Source: Gemmatimonadales bacterium
GTDB lineage: Bacteria; Gemmatimonadota; Gemmatimonadetes; Gemmatimonadales; GWC2-71-9
Length of the DNA: 28,181 bases
Assembly: GCA_004525055.1 (NCBI GenBank)
Contig: SPDF01000002.1
Span: 1 to 28,181, forward strand
Reading direction: 5' to 3'
In this document: piece by piece, positions 23,113 to 28,181 of the stretch
Layout: the number at the start of each line of letters is the position of its first letter
Position numbering within the stretch: position 1 is the stretch's first letter
The notes under the pieces: model-generated
Told to the model about the DNA's origin: nothing
Database searches by the model: none
What the model saw: only the letters and a program-made list of their open reading frames with translations
Position numbers and translations under genes: made by a program

Positions 23113-25215
23113 GTGATTACTTCCCCCTCCACTGTACCCGCGACCGAGCCATCGGCTGACCTCAAGCACGCCGGGCTGTATTTCAACCGGGAACTCTCCT
23201 GGCTGGAATTCAACCGGCGCGTCCTCCACGAGGCGCAGGATCGGCGGACGCCCCTGCTCGAGCGACTCAAGTTCCTGGCGATTTTCGCGGGCAACCTGGA
23301 CGAGTTCTTCCAGGTCCGAGTGGCCGGCCTCCGCCGGCAGGTGGACGTTGGCTATAGCGAGCGCACTGCCGACGGCCTGACGCCGGACGAGCAACTGCGC
23401 AGCATTGCCGAGATCGCGCGCGGCATGGTGGCGGACCAATACCGCTGCCTGCTCGGGGAGGTCGTGCCGGAACTCGCGCAGGCCGGCGTGCACCTCCTGC
23501 TCGATTTCGAGGAGGCCACCGAGGAAGATCGTGCACACCTGAAGGCGTACTTCCAGCGGAACGTCTTCCCGGTGCTGACGCCGCTGGCCGTCGACCCGGC
23601 CCACCCCTTTCCCTACATCTCGAACCTGAGCATTTCGATTGCCGTCTTCCTCCGCGGGGTGGACGGCGAGGAACGCTTTGCCCGCGTGAAGGTGCCCAAG
23701 ATTCTCCCGCGGTGGGTGGCGCTGCCCGGCACGCACCGATATCTCCCCCTCGAGCAACTGATCGGCGCCCATCTCGAGTCGCTCTTCCCCGGGGTGGAGA
23801 TCCTGGGCTGGCACTCGTTCCGGATTACGCGAAACACCGATCTCCAGATTGATCATGACGAGGCAGAAGACCTGCTGAGCCTGATCCAGGAAGAGGTGCG
23901 CAATCGCCGATTCGCCGAAGTGTCGCGGGTGGAAGTCGGCGCCGGCACGCCGACCGCATTGCGCCAGCTGCTGCTGGCGGAGTTCAACGCCTCGCAGGAC
24001 GAGGGGATCGACCTCACGCTCGGGGACGTCTACGAGATACCGGGGCTCCTCGACTGCTCCGACCTGATGTCTCTCGCGACGCTTGACCTCCCAGAGCTCC
24101 GGGATCCGCCGTTCCTGCCGGCCACCCCGGCACGGCTCGCTTCCGGGCGCAGCGTGTTCGACGTGATCCGGGAGGGCGACCTCCTTCTCCACCACCCGTA
24201 TGACAGCTTCCAGACCTCGGTCGAGCGGTTTCTCCAGCAGGCGACGGACGACCCCGACGTGCTGGCCATCAAACTCACACTCTATCGGACCGGTGGTGAT
24301 TCGAGCATCGCACGGCTCCTGGCACACGCCGCCGAGCGGGGGAAACAGGTCGCGGTGCTGATCGAGCTGCAGGCCCGATTCGACGAGGAGAGCAACATCA
24401 TCTGGGCGCAGCGGCTGGAGGACGTTGGCGTGCACGTCAGCTACGGCGTGTCCGGCCTGAAGACCCACACCAAGATCATGCTCGTTGTGCGCCGCGAAGG
24501 CGACGAGATCCGGCGGTATGTGCACATCGGCACCGGCAACTACAACCCGCGCACCGCGAGGCTCTACACCGACTTCGGTCTCTTCTCGAGCGATCCCGCC
24601 CTCGGTGAGGATCTGACGGATCTCTTCAACGAACTCACGGGGTTCGGCGTCACGGAGCGGTTCCGCAAACTCCTCGTGGCGCCGCGGACCATGCGGGGGC
24701 GCTTCGTCGAGATGATTCGCCGCGAATCGGCGCATGCGCGGGCGGGTCGTCCGGCTCGCATCCTCGCCAAGATGAACGCCCTGGTCGACCAGGAAATGAT
24801 CCAGGAGTTGTATGAGGCCTCACAGGCCGGCGTGCAGGTCCAGCTGATCATCCGGGGGATCTGCTGCCTCCGCCCCGACGTACCCGGGGTGAGCGACAAC
24901 ATTCGGGTCATCAGCATCGTGGGGCGATTTCTCGAACACAGCAGGGCGTTCTGGTTTCACAACGGTGGGGCGGACGAGGTCTACATCGGCTCGGCGGACT
25001 GGATGCCGCGCAACCTGGACCGCCGCGTGGAAGCGGTGGTGCCGATCGAAGACCCGCATCATCGGCGGGTGATGCGCGACCTGCTCGAATTGATGTGGGA
25101 GGACAATCGCCAGGCGTGGGACCTGCTGACCGATGGAACCTACCGCCAGCGGCTGCCGCCCTCGCCCCAGGAGGAGCGCGCGACGCACCGGCGGCTGCTG
25201 GAAGCTAGTACTTAA
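23113..25215 (+). CDS. ppk1: Polyphosphate kinase 1
   Basis: This 700-residue enzyme reversibly adds the terminal phosphate of ATP to polyphosphate. The N-terminal and head domains show FNRELSWLEFNRRVL and FLAIFAGNLDEFFQVRVAGL. The phospholipase-D-like catalytic domains show HHPYDSF, LTLYRTGG, the autophosphorylated His452 in SGLKTHTKIM and the second conserved His609 in GRFLEHSRAF. MPRNLDRRVE and a C-terminal LLELMWEDNRQAW complete the family pattern. The full length is normal for PPK1. The start is GTG 23113 with no Shine-Dalgarno; upstream is the TNACA array. The stop lies 11 bases inside the convergent dnaJ 3' end. Family knowledge: Gemmatimonas aurantiaca was described as polyphosphate-accumulating, which suits the phylum guess. 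Confidence 0.96.
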   Translation: MITSPSTVPATEPSADLKHAGLYFNRELSWLEFNRRVLHEAQDRRTPLLERLKFLAIFAGNLDEFFQVRVAGLRRQVDVGYSERTADGLTPDEQLRSIAEIARGMVADQYRCLLGEVVPELAQAGVHLLLDFEEATEEDRAHLKAYFQRNVFPVLTPLAVDPAHPFPYISNLSISIAVFLRGVDGEERFARVKVPKILPRWVALPGTHRYLPLEQLIGAHLESLFPGVEILGWHSFRITRNTDLQIDHDEAEDLLSLIQEEVRNRRFAEVSRVEVGAGTPTALRQLLLAEFNASQDEGIDLTLGDVYEIPGLLDCSDLMSLATLDLPELRDPPFLPATPARLASGRSVFDVIREGDLLLHHPYDSFQTSVERFLQQATDDPDVLAIKLTLYRTGGDSSIARLLAHAAERGKQVAVLIELQARFDEESNIIWAQRLEDVGVHVSYGVSGLKTHTKIMLVVRREGDEIRRYVHIGTGNYNPRTARLYTDFGLFSSDPALGEDLTDLFNELTGFGVTERFRKLLVAPRTMRGRFVEMIRRESAHARAGRPARILAKMNALVDQEMIQELYEASQAGVQVQLIIRGICCLRPDVPGVSDNIRVISIVGRFLEHSRAFWFHNGGADEVYIGSADWMPRNLDRRVEAVVPIEDPHHRRVMRDLLELMWEDNRQAWDLLTDGTYRQRLPPSPQEERATHRRLLEAST

Positions 25216-26299
25216 GCCCCGCCAACTCCGCCAGTTGACGCACCAGTGCTTCCTGTTCGGGCGTCAGCTTCTCGGGCAGCTCGACCTTCACGGCCACGAT
25301 CTGATCGCCGCGACGCCCCCCCCGCTCGAGCCCCTGACCCTTGATCCGGAACTTGCGCCCCGGCTGTGTGCCGGCCGGGATCTTGAGCACGATCTTCTTG
25401 CCATCCAGCGTCCGCACCCGCAGGCGAGTACCGAGCAGCGCCTGGGCAAGATTCACCGGGACCTCGCAGAGCAAGTCGAGGCCGTCGCGGTGGAAGAAGC
25501 GATCGGGCTCGACCGTGAACACCACGATCAGGTCGCCCGCCTGCCCCCCGCCGCGCGCCGGTTGCCCCTGGCCCTTGAGCCGGACCTTGGCGCCGGTCTC
25601 CGTCAGCGGAGGGACCGAAATCAGGACTCGCCGCTCGGCGCGAATGTCACCCGCTCCGCCGCAGGTCGGGCAGCGCTCCGACGGCACCGTACCCTTTCCA
25701 CGGCACTTCGGGCAGGGGCGATTGACGGCGAAGCCTCCCTGACCGAATGAAATTGAACCGCGGCCATTGCACTCGTCACAGGTGGCGATCTTGGCCCCGG
25801 GCGCGCCGCCACGACCCTTGCAGGTGGCGCAGGTCTCGGTGACCGGAAGGGTGACTGGCACCTTGCCGCCGAACATGGCGACGCGGAACGGGACTTCGAC
25901 GTGCGCCTCGAGGTTCTCCGCGACCGGCTCGTCCCGACGCCCGCGTCCGAAAAGCGACGAGAAGATGTCGCCGAGGCCACCAAGGTCCCCGAACTCGAAC
26001 CCCTCCATCCCAGGCTGCGCCTGCCCACCGGCCCCGCCGCCCCGCTGCCCAGCCGCCCCGCTCCGGCGCGGCTCAAACGCACCCAGCCGCCGCATCTGAT
26101 CGTACTTCTTCCGCTTGTCGGCGTCAGAAAGGACGCCGTGCGCTTCCGAGATTTCCTTGAAGCGCTCGGCGGCCGCGGGATTGTTGGGATTGGCATCGGG
26201 ATGGTGCTGCTTGGCGAGCCGACGGTAGGACTTCTTGATCTCCGCCGTGGTCGCCGAGTCCGGGACACCCAGAACCTGGTAGTAGTCCCGCTGCGCCAC
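25205..26299 (-). CDS. dnaJ: Chaperone DnaJ (Hsp40)
   Basis: This 364-residue co-chaperone stimulates DnaK ATPase and delivers unfolded clients. The J-domain is residues 1-70, with HPD at 33-35. A Gly/Phe-rich linker (80-120) includes GDIFSSLFGRG. Four zinc-finger repeats follow at C157/C160, C174/C177, C196/C199 and C210/C213 (CATCKGRG, CDECNGRG, CPKCRGKG, CPTCGGAG). Client-binding beta domains follow (RVLISVPPLTETGAKVRLKG). The start is GTG 26299, the base next to the grpE stop, so translation is presumably coupled. The two converging genes ppk1 and dnaJ overlap by 11 bases at their 3' ends, with no terminator between them. dnaK is not in the window. Confidence 0.96.
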   Translation of the reverse strand: MAQRDYYQVLGVPDSATTAEIKKSYRRLAKQHHPDANPNNPAAAERFKEISEAHGVLSDADKRKKYDQMRRLGAFEPRRSGAAGQRGGGAGGQAQPGMEGFEFGDLGGLGDIFSSLFGRGRRDEPVAENLEAHVEVPFRVAMFGGKVPVTLPVTETCATCKGRGGAPGAKIATCDECNGRGSISFGQGGFAVNRPCPKCRGKGTVPSERCPTCGGAGDIRAERRVLISVPPLTETGAKVRLKGQGQPARGGGQAGDLIVVFTVEPDRFFHRDGLDLLCEVPVNLAQALLGTRLRVRTLDGKKIVLKIPAGTQPGRKFRIKGQGLERGGRRGDQIVAVKVELPEKLTPEQEALVRQLAELAGLKY

Positions 26300-26908
26300 C
26301 TAGGCCTGCCCCGGATCGGCATACACCTGCACCCGGGCGGGCCGCAGGAGCGTGCCCTGGAAGCGGTACCCGACCTGGAAGGTGCGGGCGACCGTGTGGT
26401 CCTGTTCCGGCGCGGTCGGCGGCGTGGTGGCCACCGCTTCGTGGAGTTCGGGGTCGAAGGGGAGCCCGACGGCGTCGATCCGCTCGAGACCCACCAGCTC
26501 CAGTTCTTTCCAGAGCTTTCGGGCCAGCAACTCCATCCCCTGATAGAGTGACTCGACCGTCATGACGGCCGGATCGCCGGAGAGGAGTCGGTCGATGTCG
26601 TCCAATTCATCGAGTAGGCGACCGACGAGTGCACCCTGCGCACGCGACGTCAGTTCCTCGCGCTCCTTGAGGGTCCGCTTCCGGAAATTGTCATATTCGG
26701 CGGCCAGCCTGGCAAAGCGGTCCTTCAGCGCGTCGTTCTCCGCTTCAAGGCGGTGGATCGCCTCAAAAGGCGGCTCGAGGGGCACACCCCCAATGACGGC
26801 GGGGTCGCTGTCCTCGGGGCCGACTTGCTCGGCATCAGTCAGCGCGCCGGAGGGATCGTCCAGACCGTTCTCGCCAGCAGTCACTTTGGGGTCCGTTGGT
26901 TTTTCCAT
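26300..26908 (-). CDS. grpE: Nucleotide exchange factor GrpE
   Basis: This 202-residue factor releases ADP from DnaK. An acidic, flexible N-terminus (about 1-45) is followed by a long coiled-coil helix (about 48-90, LEAENDALKDRFARLAAEYD and NFRKRTLKEREELTSRAQGA). A four-helix region comes next, then the C-terminal beta domain with DPELHEAVATTPP and VARTFQVGYRFQGTLLRPAR, which is the family signature. The ATG at 26908 lacks a Shine-Dalgarno; TAGTTT lies 6 nt upstream. The stop TAG abuts the dnaJ GTG directly. The 40-bp gap to cinA shows no CIRCE-type inverted repeat, so HrcA control is not visible here. Confidence 0.95.
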   Translation of the reverse strand: MEKPTDPKVTAGENGLDDPSGALTDAEQVGPEDSDPAVIGGVPLEPPFEAIHRLEAENDALKDRFARLAAEYDNFRKRTLKEREELTSRAQGALVGRLLDELDDIDRLLSGDPAVMTVESLYQGMELLARKLWKELELVGLERIDAVGLPFDPELHEAVATTPPTAPEQDHTVARTFQVGYRFQGTLLRPARVQVYADPGQA

Positions 26909-26914
26909 AGAATG

Positions 26915-26920
26915 AAACTA
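26915..26920 (-). promoter_or_regulatory. -10-like TAGTTT for grpE-dnaJ (leaderless)
   Basis: The minus strand reads TAGTTT (26920-26915), CATTCT, then ATG at 26908. The layout matches the site before permease 3 exactly (same hexamer, same 6-nt gap). No Shine-Dalgarno or recognisable heat-shock element is seen in the 40-bp gap. Confidence 0.5.
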
Positions 26921-26948
26921 ATAGCAACCGGCGTGCCCCGGAGGCGGG

Positions 26949-28181
26949 TCATTCTGGCAGGCTCTTCAGGCGCCGCCAGAGCTCGAACAGGGCCTGTTGT
27001 GCGGCTCGGCCGCGGATTTCGGTTCGCGTCCCCACGAACTTGCCGCGGACCACCTCCGTGAGGCCCGGGAGCGCAAACCCAAGCCACGCTGTGCCGACCG
27101 GTTTCTCGTCCGAACCGCCCTCGGGCCCGGCGATCCCCGTAATCGACACCGCCACATCGGCACCCAGCGCCCGGGCCGCCCCGAGGGCCATCTCGCGCGC
27201 CACGGGCTCGCTCACCGCTCCATGTGTACTCAAGAGGTCACTGGGGACGCCAAGGAGCCGTTGCTTCGTCTCATCGGCGTATGAGATGATCCCGCCGAGG
27301 AACTGGCTCGAGCTCCCCGGGATGGCCGTCAACCTGCCCCCAAGTAGCCCGCCGGTACATGATTCGGCCACCGCAATGGTGAGCTTGCGCCGACGTAACT
27401 CGGCGAGGACGACCTCTGCGATGTCAGCGTCCCCCCTGCCGTAGGCGTGGTCGCCGGCCCGGTCGGCGAGGAGCCCAGCGGCGGCCTTCAGCCTCCGGTC
27501 GGCCTCCTCCGGCGGGAGATGCCAGGCGGTCAGGCGCAGGTCGACGCTGCCAAGACCGGGAAGGAAGGCGAGGGAGAGGGGCGCGATCGCCTCGTCGATG
27601 GCACCCAGTCGCTCCGAGAGTGTCGACTCGGCGATGCCGGTGGTCCGGACGGTGGCCGATCGGATCACGCCCCCGTCACGGCGTCGTTCCGCCAGACGGG
27701 GCGCGACGAACGTCGCCACGAGATTCCGCATTTCTACCGGAACGCCGGGCAGCATGACGACCAGCCCAGGGTCCCCTTCGAGCCAGAGGCCGGGCGCAGT
27801 GCCCCAACGATTGGGGAGGACGGTCGCGCCCTCCGGGACCTCCGCCTGTCCGCGGTTATTGGCGGTCGGCACTCGGCCGAATCGGGCGAACCGTTCTTCG
27901 AGGGCGGCCCAGACGGCGGGATCGAAGACGAGGCGCGCGCCGAAGAGGGCGGCGACGGCGGACTTGGTGATGTCGTCGGCCGTCGGGCCAAGCCCGCCGG
28001 TCGTGATGACGGCCCCGGTCCGCTCCAAAGCGGCGGAGACGGCATCGCGGATGTCGGCCACATCATCCGACACGGCGGTGCGGCGAACGACACGCACGCC
28101 GAGGGCCGCGAGCGCGCGCGCGATCTCGGCACCGTTGGTGTCCACCGTGAACCCGAGCAGCAGCTCGGTGCCGACGGTCAC
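26949..28181 (-). CDS. cinA: CinA-family protein with nicotinamide-nucleotide amidase domain (partial, N-terminus cut)
   Basis: 410 codons and a stop are visible; the first codons are beyond the right edge. The frame begins at VTVGTELLLGFTVDTNGAEI, which in family members follows about five residues, so nearly the whole protein is here. The N-terminal MoaB/MogA-like domain (about 1-170) has TTGGLGPTADDITKSAVA and LPGVPVEM. The middle linker domain is followed by the C-terminal CinA deamidase domain (about 250-405) with VAESCTGGLLGGRL, GGIISYADETKQRLLGV and SITGIAGPEGGSDEKPVGTA. Family knowledge: it recycles NMN to nicotinate mononucleotide and in some bacteria is competence-associated. It ends 40 bp before grpE on the same strand. 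Confidence 0.94.
   Translation of the reverse strand: MTVGTELLLGFTVDTNGAEIARALAALGVRVVRRTAVSDDVADIRDAVSAALERTGAVITTGGLGPTADDITKSAVAALFGARLVFDPAVWAALEERFARFGRVPTANNRGQAEVPEGATVLPNRWGTAPGLWLEGDPGLVVMLPGVPVEMRNLVATFVAPRLAERRRDGGVIRSATVRTTGIAESTLSERLGAIDEAIAPLSLAFLPGLGSVDLRLTAWHLPPEEADRRLKAAAGLLADRAGDHAYGRGDADIAEVVLAELRRRKLTIAVAESCTGGLLGGRLTAIPGSSSQFLGGIISYADETKQRLLGVPSDLLSTHGAVSEPVAREMALGAARALGADVAVSITGIAGPEGGSDEKPVGTAWLGFALPGLTEVVRGKFVGTRTEIRGRAAQQALFELWRRLKSLPE

Noticed and set aside
23107..24735. A 540-codon minus-strand open frame opposite ppk1
   Set aside because: ppk1 is fully supported by its catalytic motifs; the antisense frame has no recognisable domain.
26909..26948. CIRCE/HrcA operator or heat-shock sigma site before grpE
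   Set aside because: No TTAGCACTC/GAGTGCTAA inverted repeat is present and no recognisable heat-shock -35 element is seen in the 40-bp gap.

Overview
The window is about 28 kb of GC-rich, densely coding chromosomal DNA from a Gram-negative-type (diderm) bacterium. Outer-membrane TolC-type and periplasmic adaptor genes show the diderm envelope. The combination of tandem DUF2911 secreted proteins, many FtsX/MacB-type permeases, a secreted S9 peptidase, a BshB1-type deacetylase, polyphosphate kinase and many short-leader genes is most like Gemmatimonadota. That assignment is inference from gene content; no rRNA or marker comparison was possible. I see no tRNA, rRNA, CRISPR array, transposase, integrase or prophage block. 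No gene-free stretch exceeds about 140 bases.

Layout. Positions 1-6641 are all on the minus strand. Read in transcription order they are a 1327-residue multi-sensor NtrY-like histidine kinase, a Tat-exported PCYCGC-motif protein, two paralogous DUF2911 secreted proteins, and the first 49 codons of a ComM/YifB ATPase that runs off the left edge. At 6642-6659 a tiny divergent promoter region, built on one 13-bp palindrome, separates the kinase from a plus-strand creatininase-family hydrolase and a small secreted protein. Positions 8077-16504 hold an export cluster: TolC-like channel, HlyD/MacA-like adaptor, one LolD/MacB-type ATPase and four FtsX-type permeases arranged as two tandem pairs. Positions 16556-19517 hold a BshB1-like deacetylase, a cysteine desulfurase and mnmA, a low-molecular-weight-thiol/tRNA-thiolation group. 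A secreted S9 peptidase, a small PF04020 membrane protein and a lipoprotein follow. A good intrinsic terminator then precedes ppk1. On the minus strand at the right end lie cinA (cut by the window edge), grpE and dnaJ; dnaJ converges on and overlaps the end of ppk1.

How the genes work together. The export cluster encodes every component of a tripartite ABC system, with twice the usual number of permeases. The desulfurase probably supplies persulfide sulfur to MnmA for 2-thiouridine in tRNA. GrpE and DnaJ are the DnaK co-chaperones. PPK1 makes polyphosphate and has a repeated TNACA array upstream that resembles a PhoP/PhoB binding site.

The most interesting signals are regulatory. Seven genes lack a Shine-Dalgarno sequence and instead have a TANNNT hexamer ending 6-8 nt before the start codon, which fits leaderless transcription. 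In addition, the comM start codon is abutted by an 18-bp interrupted hairpin that buries its Shine-Dalgarno. I found no wholly new multi-gene system; the four-permease exporter and the three-sensor kinase are the least ordinary loci.
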